DNA of 6,629 nucleotides, taken from NCBI GenBank assembly GCA_030598065.1, contig JAUVQR010000082.1:1-6629 (forward strand). Direction: 5' to 3'. Both the position numbers and the translations under genes were made by a program. This document shows positions 1 through 6,521 of the stretch, piece after piece; within the stretch, counting starts at the first letter, position 1; each line of letters starts with the position of its first letter. The DNA is from Planctomycetota bacterium (GTDB lineage: Bacteria; Planctomycetota; Brocadiia; Brocadiales; Bathyanammoxibiaceae). Below the pieces are notes generated by a model, which saw only the letters and a list, made by a program, of their open reading frames with translations, was not told the origin of the DNA and did not search any database.

Positions 1-325
1 ATACAGATATAAGAATTCCCGGAAAAATCTACTATATCCATGAGGATAAGTCAACCCAAATATCCTGTCCGGCCCTTCGCCATTGTGGCCGCACGGCGCC
101 CCGACAAAAACGGGTGACGGCCCCGGCCCGGCGGCGCCAAAAAGGCCCCGCTTACCGAATCTGACCACAGTTTTCAGACCCGCCGAGCCCCCGGCACCAC
201 TCTATTATGGGAACATACGCGAGAAATAAACAGCATTGAATTTTACGGTCATTGGGGGCCATTTTTATGTTATCATTTGTTTTAAAGGTCTGTGTGCGAA
301 GACACTTATAGGCATTGCTAACGGT
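1..325. other. Upstream noncoding region, no supported gene
   Basis: No gene can be supported here. Positions 60-200 are very G+C-rich with short repeated words: GGCGCC at 95-100 and 133-138, and GGCCCCG at 119-125 and 144-150. Positions 201-325 are more A+T-rich and should contain the promoter of the downstream ClC gene. TATTAT at 203-208 and TATCAT at 271-276 resemble -10 boxes, but neither has a convincing -35 box at normal spacing. A plus-strand frame is open from the left edge to a stop at 159-161, but its second half is arginine- and proline-rich and looks like G+C-driven noise. A minus-strand ATG at 39-41 runs off the left edge after about 13 codons and cannot be judged. Confidence 0.5.
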
Positions 326-2167
326 ATGGACCCTATCTTAAAAGACTACTTATATGAATGTTTGAAGAGGTCTGAAAAGTTACTTTTGCAGTTAAGGGCC
401 CACGGCCCCACATTTATGGTGGTGGTCGCGGTGCTTATTGGTATCGTTGTGGGTTTAGCTGCGGTCGGACTCAGGCAGCTTATAGCGTTGTCTAATGACT
501 ATGTGTTTCTTGACATAGGCGACAGCTTCCCCCACGCCGGCATACATAACGCCAGCGACTTCTTTGAAGGATTTACCGCCAAGACCCTCCTCGTGTTATT
601 GATCCCCGGCATAGGTCTTACGCTGGCTGCTTTCCTGGCCAGCAGGTATGCGACCGAGGCCAAGGGTCACGGTGCGCCGGAGGTTATGTCGGCGATGGCA
701 CGCAAGGCGGGTATGATGCGCCCCCGCGTGGCGCTTGTGAAGACTGTTGTCTCTGCAATCTGCATAGGTTCTGGCGGGTCTGTGGGGCAGGTCGGTCCCA
801 GCGTCCAGATTGGTTCCGTACTGGCCTCCACCTTCGGGCAGGCCCTTAATATGTCGGAAAACGGCATGAGAACCCTGGTGGCCTGCGGCTCTGCCGCTGG
901 AATCGCCGCAATCTTCAACGCGCCCATCACCGGGACGATTTTCGCCTCAGAGGTTATACTGGGGAATCTGGGGCTGAATAACATAACGCCAGTGCTTATC
1001 TCCTCGGTCGTCGGGTCAGCGATGGCACGAATATTTATCGGGGACGAGTCCGCCTTTTTCGTCCCGGCCTTCTCCCTGGAAAGCCCCTGGGAGCTGATAC
1101 TGTACTGCATGTTGGGGGTTCTCGTAGGCATACTCGCGACCGCTTTCACCAAGACCTTCTATACGTTGGATGATATATTCGGCTCAATTAGAGCCAGCTA
1201 CATAACCAAGGCCATAATCGGCGGGGCCGTCATCGGCATCGTGGGCATATTCTTTCCACAGCTTTTTGGCCTCGGTTTCGATACGCTGAACGATCTACTC
1301 TATGACGCGGGTTCGCTGAGTCTGGCATTGATTATAGTATTATGCCTTTTGAAGATTGTCCTTACGTCGGTGACTCTGGCCGCCGGCGGCTCCGGCGGCG
1401 TCTACGGACCGTCCCTGTTTATAGGAGCCTTGATGGGCAGCGCCTTTGGGATGGTGTTTAATCACGTCATGCCTTTTGAGATGGCCCCACCGGAAGCTTA
1501 CGGCGTCGTGGGTATGTCAAGTTTCCTGGCAGGCGCGACACATGCCCCAATCCAGGCCATATTCATCGCCTTCGAGTTGACCGGCGATTATCATGAGGTA
1601 ATTCCCATAATGCTTGCGTGCGTGTTCAGTACCCTTACGGCCAAACGGCTGCTAAAGGACTCTATCTATACTCTCAAAAATAAACGCCGTGGGGAGCGCA
1701 TAGAGATTGGGCAAGACCTCTCACTTCTTGAAAGGGTTTATGTCGCAGACGTCATGGAAAAGAGGTTCACTCACGTCACCAGGGACACCTCGTTCATCAA
1801 GTTGCTGCGAACCCTGCATAAGAGTAAGATGGACATGGTCCCCGTGCTGGATGAAAATGGAGCGTTTTACGGCATCGTGGACTACCATCACGTTCGCACG
1901 GCCATCCACAGCGAAACCGTTCAAAACCTTGTTATTACGGATGACGTGACACTGTCGAATCCGATAACGGTAACCCCAAGCACCAACCTTGCTGACGCAT
2001 TTACCGAACTCGGCATGCTTGACACAAACGGTCTGCCGGTGGTAAGTGACGATGACCCAAAGAAACTCGTCGGTATTGTCACCAGGAGCAGCATTGTTTT
2101 AAGGTACAGGAAAGAGGTCCTTCTGGAGGACGAGGCGGAAGGCAGTTACTCGTTCTTTCAGAAATGA
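326..2167 (+). CDS. ClC-family chloride channel/transporter with C-terminal CBS-domain pair
   Basis: Predicted inner-membrane anion channel or transporter of the ClC family, 613 residues from the ATG chosen here. The membrane part spans roughly residues 28-450. It shows GHGAP (114-118, the GSGIP-like first anion motif), GSGGSVGQVGP (148-158, the GREGP region), FNAP (197-200), GGVYGP (357-362, the GxFxP motif), and SIYTL near 446-450 with Tyr448 where E. coli ClcA has Tyr445. A cytosolic CBS pair follows (about 475-528 and 535-592). CBS2 contains GIVTRSSI, where many nucleotide-binding CBS domains have Asp in place of the second Ser. Unusually, the gating Glu (Glu148 in ClcA) is Val156 and the proton Glu (Glu203) aligns with Val210, suggesting passive conduction. 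The frame also opens at a TTG at 236, adding 30 residues. I prefer 326 because the extension adds an unaligned hydrophobic tail ahead of the charged cytosolic segment, but neither start has a good ribosome binding site. Family call is firm; ion selectivity and start are not. Confidence 0.93.
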   Translation: MDPILKDYLYECLKRSEKLLLQLRAHGPTFMVVVAVLIGIVVGLAAVGLRQLIALSNDYVFLDIGDSFPHAGIHNASDFFEGFTAKTLLVLLIPGIGLTLAAFLASRYATEAKGHGAPEVMSAMARKAGMMRPRVALVKTVVSAICIGSGGSVGQVGPSVQIGSVLASTFGQALNMSENGMRTLVACGSAAGIAAIFNAPITGTIFASEVILGNLGLNNITPVLISSVVGSAMARIFIGDESAFFVPAFSLESPWELILYCMLGVLVGILATAFTKTFYTLDDIFGSIRASYITKAIIGGAVIGIVGIFFPQLFGLGFDTLNDLLYDAGSLSLALIIVLCLLKIVLTSVTLAAGGSGGVYGPSLFIGALMGSAFGMVFNHVMPFEMAPPEAYGVVGMSSFLAGATHAPIQAIFIAFELTGDYHEVIPIMLACVFSTLTAKRLLKDSIYTLKNKRRGERIEIGQDLSLLERVYVADVMEKRFTHVTRDTSFIKLLRTLHKSKMDMVPVLDENGAFYGIVDYHHVRTAIHSETVQNLVITDDVTLSNPITVTPSTNLADAFTELGMLDTNGLPVVSDDDPKKLVGIVTRSSIVLRYRKEVLLEDEAEGSYSFFQK

Positions 2168-2173
2168 AAAGAG

Positions 2174-2190
2174 GTTCTGGATAACAGAGC
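2174..2190 (-). terminator. Weak stem-loop between convergent clc and tldE
   Basis: GTTCTG and CAGAGC can pair (six pairs, one of them G-U) around a five-base GATAA loop, seven bases after the ClC stop. Read on the minus strand, downstream of tldE, the hairpin is followed by CTCTTTTC, a modest U-rich run. On the plus strand it is preceded by AAAAGAG and has no T tract after it. It is the only hairpin seen in the 62-base convergent gap and may be a weak terminator for tldE. The stem is short, so this is tentative. Confidence 0.3.
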
Positions 2191-2229
2191 ACTTCAAGAT
2201 TCGTCCACAACCACCGGCCCGGCCCCGCG

Positions 2230-3690
2230 TCAAGAGGTGGCTATGCTGTCCAGCCTGACCCCCGTGACCCTTATCTCCGGCGCAATCACCGCCTCTTCGG
2301 CGGCCCACACCAGTGTGGCCTTTTTCTCTTTGCCGACGGAATGGACGTTGTTAAATATGTGGTTTATATTGCTGTTAATCCTTATGGTGTTCGGCTTGAG
2401 GGGTGTTGATATCTTTCCGTCCCTTATCAGGAAAGAGTCCGCTATAACGGTGCTGGTGAAATCACCGGCAACCATGCCGTTTATTGGATACGTGTACCAT
2501 ATCCGGCCTATGTAGACGCCCTCTTTTATGCCTGAAAACAATTCATCCCCCGACACTTCTTCCCTGCCCTCGACTACGATGTTGGTGGGAGAGATATCCG
2601 CCTGCATATCGTAGTTCCTGCCCATGGTATGAGACCTGAATCCGTTTCTTGGTTCAAAATTCGCCACCGGACCGGAGAGCTTCCGGCTGAGGTAGTTATT
2701 CGCCAGGAACCCTACGAGAAGCCCGTCTGACACCAAATCAGTCCTCCCGGTGGGTATGCCTTCACAGGTAACCCTCCTGCTGGCAACCTGCCCCGGCAAG
2801 GCGCCGTGGTCGTAAATGGACAGGTTTGAAGAACAAATTCGCTTGCCCAGTTTCCCGAGGAACGGTGTGTTTGACGCGTTCACAAACGAAAGGCTGAGTG
2901 ACGGCGCCAATATGTGAGAGATAAGGTCGGTCACGGGCTGCCTGCCGAACACCACCTCGTACTCACCCGGCGGTATCCTCTCTCCGCCTATGGTACGCAC
3001 GGCGCTTTCAGCTGCCTCCCGGCCGGCGGCCTCCGGGTCGAATCGCTCAAGATGGGTGCCAATGCTCCAGCCGGTGCCCTTGACCCCTTCATCCTCCACC
3101 ATGGTGGTTATCGTGGCTGTCAGGATGGTTGACTCATCGAACTCATCTATTCCAGTCGTGCTCTTTATGGCCATTCTCTCCTTCAGAACGCATACGTCCC
3201 CACCAACGATTATCGATCTGGAGATGCCACTCTCTTTGAAGGTGGTCAGCGCGCCCCTGAGCGCCTTCCAGCCCAAGTCGACTATGTCCGCATCCTTTGC
3301 CTCCATCACCACAGGGTCGTGGTAGTCTGTCAGGGTCGGCTTCCCTGCCGGTGACGGCAACGAGTGGAAGTCGGGGTCTGAAAATCTGTAGCGCCTGGCC
3401 TTCCTTAAGGCCGCCTTGACGGCCCTGGGACGCAGGTCATTGGATTCGCTTCCAAAACCGGTAGTCACCTTGCCCTTATCGGAGAAGACGGCCTTTACGC
3501 CCACGCCGAAGGATTGGATTGATTTCGGTTCCTGCACACCCATCGAAGGGATGTCCGAGGTATAGTTGAGCCGCATGGTCACCAGTTCGTTCCATGAGGC
3601 AAAGACCTCCATCTCGACGCCGTCCTTCTTTGTGGCCTCAAGCCCCCCTCCAACACAATCTCTCAGCGTGTCTACCGTAGCGTCTGTCAC
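2230..3690 (-). CDS. tldE: TldE/PmbA-family subunit of the TldD/TldE metalloprotease
   Basis: A 486-residue member of the TldD/PmbA (U62) family, somewhat longer than E. coli TldE/PmbA (about 450). In characterised systems TldE pairs with TldD in the cytoplasm to make a protease that degrades unfolded or leader peptides, as in microcin B17 maturation and CcdA turnover. Supporting features are the N-terminal domain with the GVGVKAVFSDKGKVTTGFG strand region (62-80), the central segment GEYEVVFGRQPVTDLISHIL (242-261), the LGKRICSSNLSIYDHGALPG region (281-300), and a glycine-rich C-terminal half including GVYIGRIWYTYPINGMVAGD (391-410). HExxxH is absent, as expected for the non-metal-binding partner; the segment at 252-261 occupies the place where TldD has its metal helix. 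It starts at GTG (3688-3690), overlapping the tldD stop as GTGA. A good Shine-Dalgarno precedes it, supporting this start and translational coupling. The natural substrate cannot be read from the sequence. Confidence 0.93.
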   Translation of the reverse strand: MTDATVDTLRDCVGGGLEATKKDGVEMEVFASWNELVTMRLNYTSDIPSMGVQEPKSIQSFGVGVKAVFSDKGKVTTGFGSESNDLRPRAVKAALRKARRYRFSDPDFHSLPSPAGKPTLTDYHDPVVMEAKDADIVDLGWKALRGALTTFKESGISRSIIVGGDVCVLKERMAIKSTTGIDEFDESTILTATITTMVEDEGVKGTGWSIGTHLERFDPEAAGREAAESAVRTIGGERIPPGEYEVVFGRQPVTDLISHILAPSLSLSFVNASNTPFLGKLGKRICSSNLSIYDHGALPGQVASRRVTCEGIPTGRTDLVSDGLLVGFLANNYLSRKLSGPVANFEPRNGFRSHTMGRNYDMQADISPTNIVVEGREEVSGDELFSGIKEGVYIGRIWYTYPINGMVAGDFTSTVIADSFLIRDGKISTPLKPNTIRINSNINHIFNNVHSVGKEKKATLVWAAEEAVIAPEIRVTGVRLDSIATS

Positions 3691-5243
3691 TTGTACTCTC
3701 CGGTCAGCCTGGCCTTGCTTCTCAGTGTCGGACCACCGTTGCCCACCCTCATAACCTGCATAGGCTGCCCCTTCCCGCAGTTCGGAATGGGGAATATCTT
3801 GAAGTCATTTCCCACGGCATCGATGTTCATAAAAAAGTCCCTGGAGTCGGCGCTTATCCCGCCGCCTCTGAATAGCTTTGTCAACCTGCCGTTTTCTATC
3901 TTGTACACCTTTTGCGCAGAGATCCTGAAATTCTCCCTGGACTCGCTGATGGAGGGTATGCGGTTGTTGACGACATAGTAGCCGTCCTTTACCTCCGCAA
4001 TGATTTCCTTCGGGTCTCTATCTCCCGGAGCAACGACGGTATTTGTCATCCTTACCAGCGGCATGTACTGGGGCTCGGTGGCCCTCATGGAACCGTTAGG
4101 CTCCGCGCCCATCAGGGCGGCAGTCTCACGGCTGTTCATGAAGCCCTTCAATATACCCTTATCTATGAGTGTCACCCTCTTTGCAGGTACGCCTTCTGTA
4201 TCGTATTTGAAGTGGCCGTAACCTTCCAGCGCGGGGTCTGAAAATGCGGTCAAGAGTTCCGAACCTACCCGTTTGCCAAGCTGATTGTCCGAAAGGTTCC
4301 TCAGCAACCATGACCTGCCTGCGTAGGCGGTCTCCATCTTCAGCGCCCGGTCGGCCTCGGTAGGATGTCCAATAACCTCATGCACCAGCAGGGCGTTAAA
4401 GTGCGGGTCGGTCACCACCACAACCGGCTCATCCGACGAAGGAAGGAAGTCGGCGGCCGCGAGTTCTACTGTGTCTCTGGTGCGCTCAAGGGCAAAATCC
4501 ATAAAACTGCCGCCGTAGACGTTTTTCCCCCCCGCCACCTCCCACCCTCCCTGCGCGCCGAGATGGTCAACAAATGTCTCCGGCACCGCCGTGCCCTCTT
4601 GGGCAACTACGTATAACCGTTCCTGGGTGAGGGCGTAGGACTGGTCAATACAGGCCCCCTCCGTGTTGTGAAACAACTCCCTGGCCAGGCCCGTTGCCAG
4701 GCCAATCGACGCAAACCTGACACCTGGTGATACGGCCCGCATCTGCGCGGTTATATCGACGGCAAGGCCGAGTACGTCTTTAAGGGGAACGTCGCGGGGG
4801 TCTTCCTCAAAATCGGCCGGCACAACGTCATGGCCCACCTCTACGGACGCAAGTCGCACCGGAGCCAGTGACGGCGCCAGGTCTCTCATTGCGGCCTTGT
4901 TCCTGGAATTGGCCAAGGCCCGCTGCTGGGCCTTGTTTATTCCAACGCGAAGCTTTTTGCGAAGAACCTTGAGGTCGACTTCCCCCAGCGGCTGGCCGTA
5001 GAAACCCCACGCTGACATCTCACCCGCCACCAGCCTGACGCCAAAGGATATCTTCACCTCCTGCTCCATACCCTTTGCGCTTCCGTTTTCCGAACCGGCT
5101 GATTTATATTCCGTCAGGCCGAGCCGGATGTCCGCATACTGACACCCCTTGAGTGAGCGCGCATATTCCATAGACTCCTTGACCCTGTCCCATACCCCGT
5201 CCAGGGCATCGATGCCCGGTGAACCTGTAGACCTTTTCTTCAT
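3687..5243 (-). CDS. tldD: TldD-family zinc metalloprotease
   Basis: A 518-residue TldD, the catalytic subunit of the TldD/TldE protease (E. coli TldD is about 481). The metal site is intact: HEVIGH at 288-293 (His288, catalytic Glu289, His293), continuing into PTEAD, with Cys489 in PNCGKGQ near the C-terminus at the position of the E. coli cysteine metal ligand. The N-terminal domain shows the family pattern around residues 36-80 (YADIRLGL, then GVRLVAGEMSAWGF). The second half carries YDTEGVPAKRVTLIDKG (347-363) and the glycine-rich RGGGISADSRDF (459-470). There is no signal peptide, so it should be cytoplasmic. The start is ATG at 5241-5243 with AAAGGA ten bases upstream. It is followed by tldE with a GTGA overlap, so the two subunits are likely made in a fixed ratio from one transcript. 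No recognisable peptide precursor lies nearby, so the role is more likely general peptide turnover than dedicated RiPP processing; that last point is inference. Confidence 0.95.
   Translation of the reverse strand: MKKRSTGSPGIDALDGVWDRVKESMEYARSLKGCQYADIRLGLTEYKSAGSENGSAKGMEQEVKISFGVRLVAGEMSAWGFYGQPLGEVDLKVLRKKLRVGINKAQQRALANSRNKAAMRDLAPSLAPVRLASVEVGHDVVPADFEEDPRDVPLKDVLGLAVDITAQMRAVSPGVRFASIGLATGLARELFHNTEGACIDQSYALTQERLYVVAQEGTAVPETFVDHLGAQGGWEVAGGKNVYGGSFMDFALERTRDTVELAAADFLPSSDEPVVVVTDPHFNALLVHEVIGHPTEADRALKMETAYAGRSWLLRNLSDNQLGKRVGSELLTAFSDPALEGYGHFKYDTEGVPAKRVTLIDKGILKGFMNSRETAALMGAEPNGSMRATEPQYMPLVRMTNTVVAPGDRDPKEIIAEVKDGYYVVNNRIPSISESRENFRISAQKVYKIENGRLTKLFRGGGISADSRDFFMNIDAVGNDFKIFPIPNCGKGQPMQVMRVGNGGPTLRSKARLTGEYK
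3696..3701 (-). promoter_or_regulatory. Ribosome binding site of tldE (GGAGAG)
   Basis: On the minus strand GGAGAG lies five bases before the GTG start of tldE, inside the last codons of tldD. It supports the GTG at 3690 as the true start despite the 4-base overlap with the tldD stop. Confidence 0.75.
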
Positions 5244-5253
5244 ATGAACGTCA

Positions 5254-5259
5254 TCCTTT
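5254..5259 (-). promoter_or_regulatory. Ribosome binding site of tldD (AAAGGA)
   Basis: On the minus strand AAAGGA ends ten bases before the ATG of tldD. Spacing is at the long end of normal. It supports the ATG at 5243, which is the only good start near the beginning of the conserved N-terminal domain. Confidence 0.55.
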
Positions 5260-5265
5260 ACATAG

Positions 5266-5275
5266 ACAGCGCTGT
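5266..5275. repeat. Perfect 10-bp palindrome ACAGCGCTGT in the tldD leader
   Basis: ACAGCGCTGT is a perfect palindrome just upstream of the tldD ribosome binding site. A second looser inverted pair, TGTTC (5273-5277) and GAACA (5291-5295), overlaps it. An operator is possible, but a 10-bp palindrome is also within chance expectation and matches no regulator site I can name. Confidence 0.25.
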
Positions 5276-5467
5276 TCAGATACCTGTCCGGAACATATTG
5301 GGATATGCCACGCGACTATATCATACGGCTACAGGCACGTCCATGCCTATTGGGGAAAGAAGCGTAGAAAGACCGAAGGCCGTGAGTTAAACGAAAGACC
5401 AGTAGAGAGACGCGTGGGGATGAGTTTGTTTCTACAAGGTGTGAGAGGCGGGGTGGATGTAAGCGTC

Positions 5468-6205
5468 TTAGAACTTGTGCACGGCCCTGAAATGCATCCT
5501 TCTTTTTAGAATGCCCAGGAAACCGGCCATGATATAACCGCTAAAGATGAGGGACGGCACTACCTGCGGTAACCAGGCAAACAGTATCACCGCTCCGGAC
5601 AGAATAGAGGCGTGAAGCGGTGTCTTGAATTGTCTGTCGGCAAAATCCATAGTATTCGGAAATCTTATCTTGGAAACCATCAAGGCAGACAGGATAACCG
5701 TAATTACCGGCAACCAATCAACTACCTTGCTTACCTCAAAATTATCGACAAGATACGTATTGAGTATAATCAGCGCCGCCACCATACCGCCGGCCCCTGT
5801 CGTGGCCAGGCCGGTATACTCACGGTGGTCACTGCCGTCTGCCTGCATCACGTTGAATCTTGCCAGACGGTATACCGCCGCCGTTAAAAACAGAAATCCC
5901 AGGGTCCAGCCCGCAATAGGATACTGCAGACTAACGATACCGCCTATAAGCAACGCCGGCGCAACGCCGAATGTCGCTACGTCGCACAGGGAATCAAGCT
6001 CGGTGCCCATTTTACTGATAGCGTTAAAGTGCCGCGCCAGTTTGCCGTCATAGGCGTCAAATATCATGGCTACAATTATAAACCAGGGCGCTATGTCAAA
6101 CCGGCCGTTTATGACCGCAATGCCTGCGGCAAAGCCGAAACCCAGATTCGCAAAAGAACATATGTTGGGCGCCGACATCTTCAACCTGTTTAGTAATTGT
6201 CTCAT
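5468..6205 (-). CDS. pssA: CDP-diacylglycerol-serine O-phosphatidyltransferase (type II PssA)
   Basis: Integral membrane enzyme of the CDP-alcohol phosphatidyltransferase family. It transfers phosphatidyl from CDP-diacylglycerol to L-serine, giving phosphatidylserine for phosphatidylethanolamine synthesis. The full family signature D-x2-DG-x2-AR-x8-G-x3-D-x3-D is present: Asp50, Asp53-Gly54, Ala57-Arg58, Gly67, Asp71 and Asp75. The N-terminus (SAPNICSFANLGFGFAAGIA, 11-30) matches the PNxxTxxN-type entry of bacterial PssA. Hydrophobic segments lie around 15-32, 38-52, 78-92, 98-113, 138-152, 163-177 and 199-213. The length, 245 residues, is normal for this subclass. It starts at ATG 6203-6205 with AGGTG (6216-6220) ten bases upstream; an internal Met10 is a less likely start because it removes the basic N-terminus. 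A strong extended -10 promoter lies about 50 bases upstream. No phosphatidylserine decarboxylase gene is visible in the window. Other CDP-alcohol transferases (for example PgsA) are less likely given the N-terminal and LDSLCDVATFGVAPA patterns. Confidence 0.92.
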   Translation of the reverse strand: MRQLLNRLKMSAPNICSFANLGFGFAAGIAVINGRFDIAPWFIIVAMIFDAYDGKLARHFNAISKMGTELDSLCDVATFGVAPALLIGGIVSLQYPIAGWTLGFLFLTAAVYRLARFNVMQADGSDHREYTGLATTGAGGMVAALIILNTYLVDNFEVSKVVDWLPVITVILSALMVSKIRFPNTMDFADRQFKTPLHASILSGAVILFAWLPQVVPSLIFSGYIMAGFLGILKRRMHFRAVHKF

Positions 6206-6251
6206 GTCTTAACTACACCTGCAATTTCCGAGCCAAAAACATATACTCGAC

Positions 6252-6294
6252 TAATTATACCATAAGTACCGTGATATAAAGTAATTAATTATAC
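6252..6294. repeat. Two 9-bp direct repeats TAATTATAC at the pssA promoter
   Basis: TAATTATAC occurs at 6252-6260 and again at 6286-6294, a 34-base period. On the minus strand each copy reads GTATAATTA and contains a perfect TATAAT. The downstream copy, nearer pssA, is the extended -10. The upstream copy lacks the TGn extension and has no -35 at normal spacing: TTGACT at 6304-6309 is only 10 bases away. The upstream copy overlaps the palindrome TAATTAATTA (6282-6291). These may be tandem promoters or a paired binding site, or simply A+T-rich coincidence. Confidence 0.4.
6254..6262 (-). promoter_or_regulatory. Extended -10 promoter of pssA (TGGTATAAT)
   Basis: On the minus strand TGGTATAAT is a perfect consensus -10 box with the TGn extension used by sigma-70-type promoters that lack a good -35. 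The sequence at the -35 position (6277-6282, ACTTTA) is not consensus, which fits the extended -10 type. Transcription would start near 6247, giving a leader of about 40 bases before the pssA ATG, with the ribosome binding site inside it. Confidence 0.6.
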
Positions 6295-6418
6295 AACTAT
6301 AGTAGTCAAGGGTGGTCCTGCATGCATCATTTCATCTCTGGTGAACAAAAAACATTGCACCATCTCTCTAAAATACCCCCTGGTGTCTCAGACATCAGTC
6401 ATTATCCGAAAAGGGTTT

Positions 6419-6440
6419 TGACCGGATATAACCCCGGTCA
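6419..6440 (-). terminator. GC-rich stem-loop downstream of the right-edge gene
   Basis: TGACCGG and CCGGTCA form a perfect 7-bp stem around an 8-base loop. It lies about 80 bases after the stop of the partial minus-strand gene. Read on the minus strand it is followed by AAACCCTTTTC, so the U-run is short and displaced by six bases. It may be a weak intrinsic terminator or an mRNA 3'-end structure. Confidence 0.35.
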
Positions 6441-6521
6441 GCAGGGCGGGGCGTATGGAGTGACTTCTGCGATAAGTAACAAGACATGTGGGGTCTGCAG
6501 CATTGACCGACGGGTCTGGGA

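Larger units (their letters stand above)
6206..6521. other. Noncoding gap carrying the pssA promoter region
   Basis: This 316-base gap separates pssA from the partial gene at the right edge. Positions 6230-6305 are strongly A+T-rich and contain the pssA promoter elements. Positions 6380-6520 hold a stem-loop. A plus-strand frame opens at ATG 6322 and stays open to the window end, but its composition argues against a gene. No RNA gene is recognised. Confidence 0.5.

Noticed and set aside
1..54. Minus-strand ATG at 39-41 running off the left edge, with TTGACT (49-54) and TAGATT (26-31) at 17-base spacing
   Set aside because: Only about 13 codons are visible, there is no ribosome binding site, and the putative -10 lies inside the putative coding region, so the two readings exclude each other.
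85..151. G+C-rich words with A5 runs considered as a rho-independent terminator
   Set aside because: The best minus-strand stem before a T5 run is only CGGG/CCCG (4 bp), and no supported gene ends nearby on either strand.
3..161. Plus-strand frame open from the left edge, possibly a C-terminus
   Set aside because: The first dozen or so codons look reasonable, but the rest is an arginine/proline-rich run in very G+C-rich DNA, with no family resemblance.
667..1152. A 161-codon minus-strand open frame
   Set aside because: It lies wholly antisense to the conserved core of the ClC gene and has the alanine/proline/threonine-rich composition of a shadow frame, with no recognisable domain.
5244..5390. 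A 48-codon plus-strand ORF beginning at the CATATG shared with the tldD start, considered as a small divergent gene or RiPP precursor
   Set aside because: It has no ribosome binding site, since its upstream bases are tldD coding sequence. It shows no leader/core organisation, and its position is explained by the palindromic CATATG.
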